From: Pseudomonas putida
Lineage (GTDB): Bacteria > Pseudomonadota > Gammaproteobacteria > Pseudomonadales > Pseudomonadaceae
Length of the DNA: 64,000 bases
NCBI RefSeq assembly: GCF_030159595.1
Contig: NZ_BSKJ01000015.1
Coordinates: forward strand, 1-64,000
Direction of reading: 5' to 3'
The notes beneath the pieces are model-generated. The model saw only the letters and a program-made list of their open reading frames with translations. It had not been told where the DNA came from and did not search any database. Shown piece after piece: positions 42,876 to 53,507 of this stretch. How positions within the stretch are numbered: position 1 is the stretch's first letter; each line of letters begins with the position of its first letter. The position numbers and the translations under genes were made by a program.

Positions 42876-43826
42876 ATGTCAGTCTTCACCCCCGTGACCC
42901 GGCCTGAGCTGGAAACCTTTCTGGCGCCGTACGAGCTGGGCCGTCTGCTCGACTTCCAGGGCATTGCCGCCGGCACCGAGAACAGCAATTTCTTCGTCAG
43001 CCTCGAACAGGGGGAGTTCGTCCTGACGCTGATCGAGCGCGGGCCGAGCGAGGACATGCCGTTCTTCATCGAACTGCTCGATACCCTGCACACTGCCGAC
43101 ATGCCGGTGCCCTATGCCATTCGTGACCGCGACGGCAATGGCCTGCGCGAACTGTGCGGCAAGCCTGCGCTGCTGCAACCACGCCTGTCGGGCAAGCACA
43201 TCAAAGCGCCGAACAACCAGCATTGCGCCCAGGTTGGCGAGCTGCTGGCACACATTCACCTGGCTACCCGCGAGCACATCATCGAGCGCCGCACTGACCG
43301 TGGCCTGGACTGGATGCTGGCCTCGGGTGCCGAGCTGCTGCCGCGCCTGTCCGCTGAGCAAGCCGCACTGCTGCAGCCGGCACTGGATGAAATTACCGCG
43401 CACAAGGCGCAGATCCTGGCGTTGCCGCGGGCCAACCTGCATGCCGACCTGTTCCGCGACAATGTGATGTTCGAAGGCACCCACCTGACCGGTGTGATCG
43501 ACTTCTACAACGCCTGCTCCGGGCCGATGCTGTATGACATCGCCATCACCGTGAACGACTGGTGCCTGGATGAGAAGGGCGCAGTGGATGTACCGCGTGC
43601 TCAGGCGCTGCTGGCAGCTTATGCAGCGCTGCGGCCGTTCACGGCGGCCGAGGCCGAACTGTGGCCGGAAATGTTGCGGGTAGGGTGTGTGCGCTTCTGG
43701 CTGTCGCGTCTGATTGCGGCGGAATCGTTCGCCGGGATGGATGTGATGATCCATGACCCTAGCGAGTTTGAAGTGCGTTTGGCGCAGCGCCAGCAAGTGG
43801 CTTTGCACTTGCCGTTTGCCCTCTGA
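42876..43826 (+). CDS. thrB: Homoserine kinase, APH-fold type
   Basis: A 316-residue kinase of the aminoglycoside-phosphotransferase fold (ThrB type of Pseudomonas, unrelated to the GHMP ThrB of E. coli). It starts MSVFTPVTRPELETFLAPYELG; the catalytic loop is NLHADLFRDNVMF and the metal-binding Asp is in GVIDFYNACSG. It phosphorylates homoserine for threonine synthesis. No thrA/thrC neighbours, as usual in this genus. Confidence 0.93.
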   Translation: MSVFTPVTRPELETFLAPYELGRLLDFQGIAAGTENSNFFVSLEQGEFVLTLIERGPSEDMPFFIELLDTLHTADMPVPYAIRDRDGNGLRELCGKPALLQPRLSGKHIKAPNNQHCAQVGELLAHIHLATREHIIERRTDRGLDWMLASGAELLPRLSAEQAALLQPALDEITAHKAQILALPRANLHADLFRDNVMFEGTHLTGVIDFYNACSGPMLYDIAITVNDWCLDEKGAVDVPRAQALLAAYAALRPFTAAEAELWPEMLRVGCVRFWLSRLIAAESFAGMDVMIHDPSEFEVRLAQRQQVALHLPFAL

Positions 43827-43840
43827 TACCGGGTCTGCTT

Positions 43841-43926
43841 CTTCGCGGGTGAACCCGCTCCCACAGGTACGGCGATAGGCTTGAGACTAGCGCTATCCCT
43901 GTGGGAGCGGGTTTACCCGCGAATAG
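43841..43926. repeat. REP pair, type 1
   Basis: CTTCGCGGGTGAACCCGCTCCCACAG and the inverted CTGTGGGAGCGGGTTTACCCGCGAA, 35 bases apart, sit between the convergent ends of thrB and znuA. Confidence 0.87.
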
Positions 43927-43938
43927 GCCGGAACAGGC

Positions 43939-44847
43939 TTACAGCTGCTCCAGGCACCCAGCCAAGTCCCCGCCCAGCTTCTCCAGCAACCGCTCATACC
44001 CTTTGCCATCCACCGGATCGGTACCACCCAGTGCATCCAGCTCGGCCAAACGCACCGGCAGCCCGGCAGTCAGGGTCTCGGCCAGGCGTGGCCGCAGAGG
44101 CGGTTCGCTGAACACGCAGGTCTTGCCCACTTCCTGCAGGCGCTTGCGCATGGCAGCAACATGTTGCGCCCCAGGCTGCACCTCGGACGCCACGCTGAAC
44201 ACGCCGGTATGCTTCAAGCCATATTCAGCCTCGAAGTAATCGAATGCTTCGTGGAACACGAAGTACGGTTTGTCGGCAATACCCGCCACCCGCGCCTTGA
44301 TTCGCCCATCCAGCGCATCCAGGCGCTCATCGAACGCCTTGAGGTTGCTCTGGTAGCGCGCCGCATTGGCCGGGTCTACCTGAGCCAGGTCCGCTGCCAT
44401 TTTCGCCGCGATTACCCGCGCATTGACCGACGAAAGCCACAAGTGCGCATCCAGGCTACCCGGGCGGTGATCGTGGTCATGGTCGTCGTGGTCTTCTTCC
44501 TCATGGGAATGGCTGTCCTCGCCAAAGTGACGCAGCTTCATGCCCGTCAGCGACTGCACGGCCACCGTAGGCTTGCTGCGGCTGCCCAGCACGCGTGGCA
44601 GGAAGCTCTCCATGTCCGGGCCGATCCAGTACAGCAGATCAGCATCGCCAACACGCCGCACGTCAGAAGGGCGCAGCGCGTAGTGGTGGGGTGAAGCACC
44701 TGGCGGCAACAGCACGTCAGGGCTGCCAACGCCATCCTGCACGGCAGCAGCGATCTGCTGCAGGGGCTTGATACTGGTGAGCACACGCACATCGGCCTGG
44801 GCGGAAAATGCGATGAAAGCGACAAACAGAGCTAGGAATCGGGACAC
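43939..44847 (-). CDS. znuA: Zinc ABC transporter periplasmic binding protein ZnuA
   Basis: A 302-residue cluster 9 binding protein. A signal peptide (MSRFLALFVAFIAFSAQA) is followed by VRVLTSIKPLQQIAAAV. Zinc ligands are expected at His in PHHYALRP, HLWLS, and FHEAFDYFE, and the family's His/Asp-rich flexible loop is present (SHSHEEEDHDDHDHDH). GTG at 44847 is chosen: earlier in-frame starts, including ATG 44895, would run through the Zur-box-like site and lack a signal peptide at the end. Confidence 0.92.
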   Translation of the reverse strand: MSRFLALFVAFIAFSAQADVRVLTSIKPLQQIAAAVQDGVGSPDVLLPPGASPHHYALRPSDVRRVGDADLLYWIGPDMESFLPRVLGSRSKPTVAVQSLTGMKLRHFGEDSHSHEEEDHDDHDHDHRPGSLDAHLWLSSVNARVIAAKMAADLAQVDPANAARYQSNLKAFDERLDALDGRIKARVAGIADKPYFVFHEAFDYFEAEYGLKHTGVFSVASEVQPGAQHVAAMRKRLQEVGKTCVFSEPPLRPRLAETLTAGLPVRLAELDALGGTDPVDGKGYERLLEKLGGDLAGCLEQL

Positions 44848-44874
44848 GGTGGATACTCGAGTCGTCAGAAACAG

Positions 44875-44887
44875 GTAACATAATAAC
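44875..44887. promoter_or_regulatory. Zur-box-like operator between znuA and zur
   Basis: GTAACATAATAAC matches 10 of 12 defined positions of the gammaproteobacterial Zur core GTTATANTATAAC. It lies 27 bases before each start codon (zur at 44914, znuA at 44847), so one repressor dimer could shut both promoters when zinc is plentiful. Confidence 0.6.
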
Positions 44888-44913
44888 GTCTCCATCCAGA
44901 ACCGTCGCTGCCC

Positions 44914-45399
44914 ATGTCCATCACGCCGCTGGCCAACCGTCCTCACGATCACTCCCACTGCGTACACAGCGCACTGGCTGAAGCCGACGCCTTGTGCACC
45001 CGCCAGGGCCTGCGCCTGACCGCGCTGCGCCGCCGTGTGCTGGAGCTGGTGTGGCAGAGCCACAAGCCGCTGGGCGCCTACGACATCCTCGCCGTGCTCA
45101 GCGAGCAGGACGGCCGCCGCGCCGCGCCGCCCACGGTGTACCGCGCGCTGGACTTCCTGCTGGAAAACGGCCTGGTGCACCGCATCGCATCGCTCAACGC
45201 CTTTATCGGCTGCAGCCACCCCGAGCACCTGCATCAGGGCCAGTTCCTGATCTGCCGCGAATGCCATGTGGCCATCGAGCTGGAACAAAGCAGCATCAGC
45301 GAAGCCATCATCAACAGCGCCAAGGGCGTAGGCTTCACGGTCGAGACCCAGACGGTCGAAGTGGTCGGGCTGTGCAGCAACTGCCGGAGCGCGGCATGA
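44914..45399 (+). CDS. zur: Zinc uptake regulator Zur (Fur family)
   Basis: A 161-residue Fur-family protein with winged helix (LRLTALRRRVLELVWQSHKPLGAYDIL, PPTVYRALDFLLENGLVHRI) and metal-binding residues in GCSHPEHLHQGQFLICREC and GLCSNC (two CxxC-type pairs for structural zinc). The N-terminus holds a short His-rich segment (HDHSHCVH) not typical of all Fur proteins. It is divergent from znuA and overlaps znuC by four bases (ATGA). Confidence 0.94.
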   Translation: MSITPLANRPHDHSHCVHSALAEADALCTRQGLRLTALRRRVLELVWQSHKPLGAYDILAVLSEQDGRRAAPPTVYRALDFLLENGLVHRIASLNAFIGCSHPEHLHQGQFLICRECHVAIELEQSSISEAIINSAKGVGFTVETQTVEVVGLCSNCRSAA

Positions 45400-46169
45400 G
45401 CGACGCGCTGATCCGCCTGGAGCAGGTCGGCGTGACCTTTGGCGGCGAGGCGGTGCTCGACAGCATCGACCTGTCGGTGGCGCCGGGCCAGATCGTCACC
45501 CTGATCGGCCCCAATGGAGCGGGCAAGACCACGTTGGTGCGCGCCGTACTCGGGCTGCTCAAGCCGCACCGCGGCAAGGTATGGCGCAAGCCGAAACTGC
45601 GTATTGGCTACATGCCGCAGAAGATCCAGGTCGATGCCACACTGCCGCTGTCGGTGCTGCGCTTCTTGCGCCTGGTGCCCGGCGTAGACCGCACGGCAGC
45701 CTTGTCAGCGTTGCAGGAAGTGGGCGCCGAGCAGGTCATCGACAGCCCGATCCAGACCATTTCGGGTGGCGAGATGCAGCGCGTGCTGCTGGCCCGCGCC
45801 TTGCTGCGCGAACCTCAATTGCTGGTGCTCGACGAGCCGGTGCAGGGCGTGGACGTGGTCGGCCAGACCGAGCTGTACAACCTCATCACCCGCCTGCGCG
45901 ACCGCCACGGCTGCGGCGTGCTGATGGTGTCCCACGACCTGCACCTGGTGATGAGCGCCACCGACCAGGTGGTGTGCCTGAACCGCCATGTGTGCTGCTC
46001 GGGCCACCCGGAGCAAGTCAGCAACGACCCGGCCTTCGTAGAACTGTTCGGCCAGAACGCCCCGAGCCTGGCCGTTTACCACCACCATCACGACCACAGC
46101 CACGACCTGCACGGCTCGGTCGTCGCCCCCGGCACCCATGTTCACGGAGAGCACTGCAAGCATGGCTGA
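45396..46169 (+). CDS. znuC: Zinc ABC transporter ATPase ZnuC
   Basis: A 257-residue ATPase with Walker A GPNGAGKTTL, signature ISGGEMQRVLLARAL, Walker B LLVLDEPVQGVD and switch His in VSHDLHLVMS. The C-terminal ~30 residues are strongly His-rich (YHHHHDHSHDLHG ... HVHGEHCKHG), which suggests zinc sensing or buffering on the cytoplasmic side. ATG overlaps the zur stop; the end overlaps znuB by 8 bases. Confidence 0.94.
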   Translation: MSDALIRLEQVGVTFGGEAVLDSIDLSVAPGQIVTLIGPNGAGKTTLVRAVLGLLKPHRGKVWRKPKLRIGYMPQKIQVDATLPLSVLRFLRLVPGVDRTAALSALQEVGAEQVIDSPIQTISGGEMQRVLLARALLREPQLLVLDEPVQGVDVVGQTELYNLITRLRDRHGCGVLMVSHDLHLVMSATDQVVCLNRHVCCSGHPEQVSNDPAFVELFGQNAPSLAVYHHHHDHSHDLHGSVVAPGTHVHGEHCKHG

Positions 46170-46944
46170 TTTTCTTCTTTACGCCTTGCTTGCGGGATTG
46201 TCCCTGGCAGTAGTTGCGGGCCCACTCGGCTCTTTCGTGGTGTGGCGGCGCATGGCGTATTTCGGCGATACCCTGTCCCACGCCGCGCTGCTAGGCGTGG
46301 CAATGGGTTTCGTGCTGGACGTAAGCCCGGCCTTGGCGGTAACCGTGGGCTGCCTGTTGCTGGCGATCCTGCTGGTCACCTTGCAGCAACGCCAACCGCT
46401 GGCCTCCGACACCCTGCTCGGCATCCTCGCCCCCAGTACCCTGTCGCTGGGCCTGGTGGCGCTGAGCTTCATGCACGATGTGCGCATCGACCTCATGGCC
46501 TACCTGTTCGGCGACCTGCTGGCCATCAGCACCACCGACCTGGCCTGGATCCTCGGCGGCAGTGCGCTGGTCCTGCTGCTGCTCGCCGTGCTGTGGCGGC
46601 CGTTGCTGGCGGTTACCGTGCACGAAGAACTGGCGATGGTCGAAGGCCTGCCCGTGGCCGGCCTGCGCATGGCGCTGATGCTGCTGATTGCAGTGGTCAT
46701 TGCAGTCGCCATGAAGATCGTCGGTGTGTTGCTGATCACTTCGCTGTTGATCATCCCTGCCGCTGCGGCGCAACGTCACGCCCGCTCCCCCGAGCAGATG
46801 GCCCTGGGCGCCAGCCTGCTGGGCGTAACCGCCGTCTGCGGTGGCCTGGCCATGTCGTGGTTCAAGGATACACCCGCCGGCCCGTCGATCGTGGTCTGCG
46901 CGGCAGTGCTATTCTTGCTGAGCCTGGCCTTGCCGAAACGTTGA
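46162..46944 (+). CDS. znuB: Zinc ABC transporter permease ZnuB
   Basis: A 260-residue permease of the ABC-3 family with eight or more membrane helices; VWRRMAYFGDTLSHAALLGVA and the long KIVGVLLITSLLIIPAAAAQ helix are characteristic. ATG 46162 starts MADFLLYALLAGL, overlapping the znuC end; an upstream ATG at 46138 is in frame but lies deeper inside znuC. Last gene of zur-znuC-znuB. Confidence 0.94.
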   Translation: MADFLLYALLAGLSLAVVAGPLGSFVVWRRMAYFGDTLSHAALLGVAMGFVLDVSPALAVTVGCLLLAILLVTLQQRQPLASDTLLGILAPSTLSLGLVALSFMHDVRIDLMAYLFGDLLAISTTDLAWILGGSALVLLLLAVLWRPLLAVTVHEELAMVEGLPVAGLRMALMLLIAVVIAVAMKIVGVLLITSLLIIPAAAAQRHARSPEQMALGASLLGVTAVCGGLAMSWFKDTPAGPSIVVCAAVLFLLSLALPKR

Positions 46945-47071
46945 AAAACAAGGCGTGTGAAGGCATGCCTTGCAACCTTTTGCCGGGTAAAGGGTCTGTA
47001 AGACCTGTTTTCGAGCGTGCGCACCTGGGTGTAGACTTGCTCGCTTTTTGCGCAAATAGAGAGTCGCAGGA

Positions 47072-47779
47072 ATGAAGCCGTTCGCCTCCCGTTATCTGCT
47101 TGTTGCCGCGTTTTCCCTGTTCCTGGCTGCCTGTTCCAGCGCACCGGTCGAACAGGCCACCGCACCTGCCCAAGCCGATGCCTGGCAGCAGTTGCAACAG
47201 AACATCGCCAGCAACGAGCTGGCCACCGCCGAAGACCAGCTGGCAGCCCTGCAGGCCCAGTCGCCGGGTGACGCGCGCCTGGAGCAATACCAGCGTCAGT
47301 TGGCCGAAGCCTATCTGCAACGCAGCCAGATCGTCCTGCAAAAGGGCGATGTGAACGCGGCAGCTACCGCGCTGGCCCGTGCCCGCGCGCTGATGCCGCA
47401 GGCCCCGGCAGTGACCGGTGGCGATCCCCTGTCCCAGGCACGCAAGGCCGAGCTGGAGAAGGCAGAAGCTGCCTTGAAAGCCGCTGAAGCCAAGCCCAAG
47501 GCCCGCATCATCGACCCGACCGCACCGAGCACGGTGGTGGCCTTGAAGACCACCGACAGCCGCGCCATGCGCCGCCAACTCGATGACATTGCCGCCGATG
47601 TGGTGAGCTATGACTGCGAGGTGGTGTTCCAGGTGCCACGTACTGACGATGCGCCGTGGCTGAAGACCTTGCTGGAGAAGCGCGTGCGCAAGATCGACAG
47701 TGGGTTTGAGCTGAAGCAGAAGCATGAGATTCAGCGCTCGCTGCCGGCGCAGGTGGTTCTGGTACCGCATCAGCAGTAA
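47072..47779 (+). CDS. Conserved lipoprotein of unknown function with TPR-like helices
   Basis: A 235-residue protein with lipobox LAAC (Cys21) and a helical middle region rich in Ala, Gln and Leu (about 35-130), possibly a TPR-like repeat, then a charged helix and a small C-terminal domain with VVSYDCEVVFQVP. I do not recognise a named family, although the place after znuB is conserved in Pseudomonas. Ser-Ser after the lipobox Cys predicts outer membrane sorting. Confidence 0.8.
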   Translation: MKPFASRYLLVAAFSLFLAACSSAPVEQATAPAQADAWQQLQQNIASNELATAEDQLAALQAQSPGDARLEQYQRQLAEAYLQRSQIVLQKGDVNAAATALARARALMPQAPAVTGGDPLSQARKAELEKAEAALKAAEAKPKARIIDPTAPSTVVALKTTDSRAMRRQLDDIAADVVSYDCEVVFQVPRTDDAPWLKTLLEKRVRKIDSGFELKQKHEIQRSLPAQVVLVPHQQ

Positions 47780-47784
47780 AAAAA

Positions 47785-47871
47785 GCTTCGCGGGTAAACC
47801 CGCTCCCACAGGGTTCTGCACAGGCCCCAAGGTCGGTGCAATTCCTGTGGGAGCGGGTTTACCCGCGAAGA
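47785..47871. repeat. REP pair, type 1
   Basis: GCTTCGCGGGTAAACCCGCTCC and its inverted partner (ending ACCCGCGAAG) are 35 bases apart, between the convergent lipoprotein and katE genes. Confidence 0.88.
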
Positions 47872-47878
47872 GGCCCTA

Positions 47879-50014
<2,136 letters not shown>

Positions 50015-50241
50015 GGTCGGCTCTCCTCATCAGTCTTCAGGCGTGCCCGTTGCGGGCTTGTTCAACTAGTGACTGGGCGGCTTCGCCGAGCGTTCAATCA
50101 GGATTACCGGTTGTCGCGATATGCCCGATGGATTGGTGCATTACGAAATAAATGCTAAGAACAGCTATGGGAAAAGGCTAAAATGCGCGACCTCAGCTAA
50201 CCGCTGACCCCAATTTCAATGCGCCCCACAAGGTTCGCTAC

Positions 50242-51249
50242 GTGATCGAGTTCCAACAGGTACATAAGACCTACCGCGTTGCCGGTAGGGAAATCCCCGC
50301 ACTGAATCCGACCAGCCTGACCATCGAAGATGGCCAGGTGTTCGGCCTGATCGGCCATTCCGGCGCTGGCAAAAGCACCATGCTGCGCCTGATCAACCGC
50401 CTGGAAGAACCTTCCGGCGGCAAGATCATCGTCGACGGCGAAGACGTCACCGCGTTCAACGCCAGCCAGTTGCGTGGCTTCCGCCAGCAGGTCGGGATGA
50501 TTTTCCAGCACTTCAACCTGCTGGCCTCCAAGACCGTCGCCGACAACGTCGCCCTGCCATTGACCCTGGCCGGCGAGCTGTCGCGCAGCGAAATCGACAA
50601 GCGCGTCACCGAGCTGCTGGCCCGCGTGGGCCTGTCGGACCACGCCAAAAAGTACCCGGCGCAGCTGTCCGGCGGCCAGAAGCAGCGCGTCGGCATCGCC
50701 CGCGCTCTGTCCACCAACCCGAAAATCCTGCTGTGCGACGAGGCCACCAGTGCCCTCGACCCGCAAACCACGGCCTCGGTCCTGCAACTGCTGGCCGAGA
50801 TCAACCGTGAGCTGAAGCTGACCATCGTGCTGATCACCCACGAAATGGACGTGATCCGCCGGGTCTGCGACTGCGTGGCGGTGATGGACGCCGGCCAGAT
50901 CGTCGAGAAAGGCTCGGTGGCCGATGTGTTCCTGCACCCGCAGCACCCCACCACCAAGCGCTTTGTCCAGGAAGACGAGCAGGTCGACGAAGGCGAGCAG
51001 CGCGACGACTTCGCCCATGTCCCGGGCCGCATCGTGCGCCTGACCTTCCAGGGCGACGCCACCTACGCGCCGCTGCTGGGCACCGTGGCCCGCGAAACCG
51101 GTGTGGACTACAGCATCCTCGCCGGGCGTATTGACCGCATCAAGGACGTCCCCTATGGCCAGCTCACCCTCGCCCTGATCGGCGGTGACATGGAAGCGGC
51201 GTTCGCCCGCTTCAAGGCAGCTGACGTACATATGGAGGTACTGCGTTGA
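50242..51249 (+). CDS. metN: Methionine ABC transporter ATPase MetN
   Basis: A 335-residue ATPase with Walker A GHSGAGKSTM, signature LSGGQKQRVGIARAL, Walker B ILLCDEATSALDP and switch His. The C-terminal ~90 residues form the NIL domain (IVRLTFQGDATYAPLL ... VDYSILAGRIDRI), which binds methionine and inhibits transport. GTG start after AAGG. I see no SAM riboswitch or MetJ box in the 227 bases before it. Confidence 0.94.
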   Translation: MIEFQQVHKTYRVAGREIPALNPTSLTIEDGQVFGLIGHSGAGKSTMLRLINRLEEPSGGKIIVDGEDVTAFNASQLRGFRQQVGMIFQHFNLLASKTVADNVALPLTLAGELSRSEIDKRVTELLARVGLSDHAKKYPAQLSGGQKQRVGIARALSTNPKILLCDEATSALDPQTTASVLQLLAEINRELKLTIVLITHEMDVIRRVCDCVAVMDAGQIVEKGSVADVFLHPQHPTTKRFVQEDEQVDEGEQRDDFAHVPGRIVRLTFQGDATYAPLLGTVARETGVDYSILAGRIDRIKDVPYGQLTLALIGGDMEAAFARFKAADVHMEVLR

Positions 51250-51920
51250 TGGACGCCCTGAATTTCTTTGCCAACGTCGACTGGGCCGAAATCTGGCTGG
51301 CCACCCTCGACACCATGATCATGCTGTTCGGCTCGCTGTTCTTCACCGTGCTGCTGGGCCTGCCGCTGGGCGTGCTGCTGTTCCTCTGCGGGCCAAAGCA
51401 GATGTTCGAGCAGAAGGGCGTATATGCGCTGCTGTCGCTGGTGGTCAACATCCTGCGCTCGCTGCCGTTCATCATCCTGCTGATTGTGATGATCCCGTTC
51501 ACCGTGCTGATCACCGGCACCTCGCTGGGCGTGGCCGGCGCCATCCCGCCGCTGGTGGTGGGTGCCACGCCGTTCTTCGCCCGCCTGGTGGAAACCGCCC
51601 TGCGTGAAGTGGACCGCGGCATCATCGAGGCTACACAGTCGATGGGCGCCACCACCCGCCAGATCATCACCAGTGCGCTGCTGCCGGAGGCCCGTCCGGG
51701 TATCTTCGCGGCCATTACCGTCACCGCCATCACCCTGGTTTCGTACACCGCCATGGCCGGTGTGGTGGGTGCTGGTGGCCTGGGCGACCTGGCTATCCGC
51801 TTCGGTTACCAGCGTTTCCAGACCGATGTGATGGTGGTGACCGTGGTACTGCTGCTGGTACTGGTTCAAGTACTGCAGAGCGTGGGCGACAAACTGGTCG
51901 TGCATTTTTCCCGTAAGTAA
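51249..51920 (+). CDS. metI: Methionine ABC transporter permease MetI
   Basis: A 223-residue permease with five or six helices and the EAA-like loop REVDRGIIEATQSMGATTRQ. The ATG shares one base with the metN stop (TGATG), indicating coupling. Family-typical N-terminus MDALNFFANVDW. Confidence 0.94.
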   Translation: MDALNFFANVDWAEIWLATLDTMIMLFGSLFFTVLLGLPLGVLLFLCGPKQMFEQKGVYALLSLVVNILRSLPFIILLIVMIPFTVLITGTSLGVAGAIPPLVVGATPFFARLVETALREVDRGIIEATQSMGATTRQIITSALLPEARPGIFAAITVTAITLVSYTAMAGVVGAGGLGDLAIRFGYQRFQTDVMVVTVVLLLVLVQVLQSVGDKLVVHFSRK

Positions 51921-51928
51921 CCCCAATG

Positions 51929-51968
51929 GGGTCGGCTTGGCCGACCCGTTCGGGGGCCGTCGCGGCCC
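51929..51968 (+). promoter_or_regulatory. Tandem hairpins between metI and metQ
   Basis: GGGTCGGC (51929-51936) pairs with GCCGACCC (51940-51947), and GGGCCG (51954-51959) pairs with CGGCCC (51963-51968). Neither is followed by a T run. They may act as mRNA-stability elements that raise metQ levels over metNI, as is common for binding proteins. Confidence 0.5.
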
Positions 51969-51984
51969 TCACAAGGAGTGATCA

Positions 51985-52755
51985 ATGAAGAAGCTGCTTG
52001 CTGTCGCTGCCGCTGTTGCGGCCTTCTCGGCCCACGCCGATACCCTGACCGTTGCCGCCACCCCGGTGCCGCACGCCGAGATCCTCAACTTCGTGAAACC
52101 GCAGTTGGCCAAAGAAGGCGTGGAGCTGAAGGTCAAGGAATTCACCGACTACATCCAGCCGAACGTGCAGGTGGCCGAAAAGCGCCTGGACGCCAACTTC
52201 TTCCAGCACCAGCCGTACCTGGATGAATTCAACAAGGCCAAGGGCACCAGCCTGGTCAGCGTGGCTGGCGTGCACATCGAGCCGCTGGGCGTGTACTCGA
52301 CCAAGATCAAGAAGCTGGACGAGCTGTCCTCCGGCGCCACCGTGGTCATCCCCAACGATGCTACCAACGGCGGCCGCGCCCTGCTGCTGCTGGACAAGGC
52401 CGGTGTGATCAAGCTGAAGGACAACAAGAACATCCTGTCCACCGTGAAGGATATTGCCGAGAACCCGAAAAGCATCAAGTTCCGTGAGCTGGAAGCGGCC
52501 ACCATCCCGCGTGTGCTGACCCAGGTCGATGCCGCCCTGATCAACACCAACTACGCGCTGGAAGCCAAGCTGAACCCGGAAAAAGACGCGCTGGCCATCG
52601 AAGGCAGCGACTCGCCGTATGTGAACATCCTGGTTGCCCGCCCGGACAACAAGGACTCGGAAGACATGAAGAAACTGGCGGCTGCACTGCACTCGCCTGA
52701 GGTGAAGAAATTCATCATCGAAAAATACAAGGGCGCTGTGGTTCCGGCCTTCTAA
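51985..52755 (+). CDS. metQ: Methionine-binding protein MetQ (NlpA family)
   Basis: A 256-residue periplasmic binding protein of the NlpA family with signal peptide MKKLLAVAAAVAAFSAHA; no lipobox is seen, so it is probably soluble. The family opening LTVAATPVPHAEILNFV and the stretch QPNVQVAEKRLDANFFQHQPYLDEFN are typical. AAGGAG ribosome site. Confidence 0.94.
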   Translation: MKKLLAVAAAVAAFSAHADTLTVAATPVPHAEILNFVKPQLAKEGVELKVKEFTDYIQPNVQVAEKRLDANFFQHQPYLDEFNKAKGTSLVSVAGVHIEPLGVYSTKIKKLDELSSGATVVIPNDATNGGRALLLLDKAGVIKLKDNKNILSTVKDIAENPKSIKFRELEAATIPRVLTQVDAALINTNYALEAKLNPEKDALAIEGSDSPYVNILVARPDNKDSEDMKKLAAALHSPEVKKFIIEKYKGAVVPAF

Positions 52756-52774
52756 GCCGCCCAATCGCGCTGGA

Positions 52775-52860
52775 TTCTTCGCGGGTAAACCCGCTCCCAC
52801 AGGTGAAGCGTAGGCCGTGAGCCTTGTGCTATCCCTGTGGGAGCGGGTTACCCGCGAAGC
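52775..52860. repeat. REP pair, type 1
   Basis: TTCTTCGCGGGTAAACCCGCTCC and the inverted GGAGCGGGTTACCCGCGAAGC sit about 35 bases apart between convergent metQ and the SCO gene. The second unit lacks one T in the loop (GGGTTACCC instead of GGGTTTACCC). Confidence 0.87.
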
Positions 52861-52874
52861 TTTTTGAGGCCCAC

Positions 52875-53507
52875 TCAATCCCGCTTGACCAGCCCGGGCA
52901 ACTGCGCCACCAGCTTCTGGTTGTTGAACGGCGCACGAATGAACCCACGCTGACGCCCATCCGGCCCGACAACGGCCAGGTTACCGCTGTGATCCACGGT
53001 ATACCCCGGTTTGCTGGTATCCGCCGGAATGAACGGAATGCTCAAGGCATTGGCCAGCTTCTGGGTATCTTCGATAGACCCCGCCACCCCGACAAAGTCC
53101 TTGTCGAAATAGCCCAGGTACTGCTTCAGCTGGTTCGGCGTGTCGCGGTTCGGGTCCACACTCACCAGCACCACCTGCAGCCGGTCGACGGCTTCCTTGG
53201 GCAGCTCGCTCTTCACCTGGCGCAACTGGGCCAGGGTGGTCGGGCAGATGTCCGGGCAGTAGGTGTAGCCAAAGAATAGTAGCGACCATTTGCCTTTCAG
53301 ATCATCCAGCTTTACCGGGTGGCCATCCTGGTTGGTCATGGTCACGTCGGCCACGGTACGGCTCTGCGGCAGCAGGATGATGCCGGCGTCGATCAACTCG
53401 GTGGGGTTGGGCTGGTCGCGGCCATTGAGCACCTTGTTGACGGTCAGGCCCAGGATCAACGCGACCAGGGCGACGAGGATGAAGACGGTTTTCTGGGTTC
53501 GGGTCAT
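52875..53507 (-). CDS. SCO1/SenC copper chaperone for cytochrome oxidase
   Basis: A 210-residue thioredoxin-fold protein with an N-terminal membrane anchor (about 7-25), CuA-chaperone motif FGYTYCPDICPTTL (CxxxC) and the conserved His in DHSGNLAVVGPDG. It delivers or reduces copper for the CuA site of CoxB. ATG at 53507 overlaps the cyoE stop by four bases (ATGA). Confidence 0.92.
   Translation of the reverse strand: MTRTQKTVFILVALVALILGLTVNKVLNGRDQPNPTELIDAGIILLPQSRTVADVTMTNQDGHPVKLDDLKGKWSLLFFGYTYCPDICPTTLAQLRQVKSELPKEAVDRLQVVLVSVDPNRDTPNQLKQYLGYFDKDFVGVAGSIEDTQKLANALSIPFIPADTSKPGYTVDHSGNLAVVGPDGRQRGFIRAPFNNQKLVAQLPGLVKRD

Noticed and set aside
50015..50241. SAM riboswitch or MetJ box before metN
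   Set aside because: I looked for the conserved SAM-I core and for repeated AGACGTCT; neither is present.
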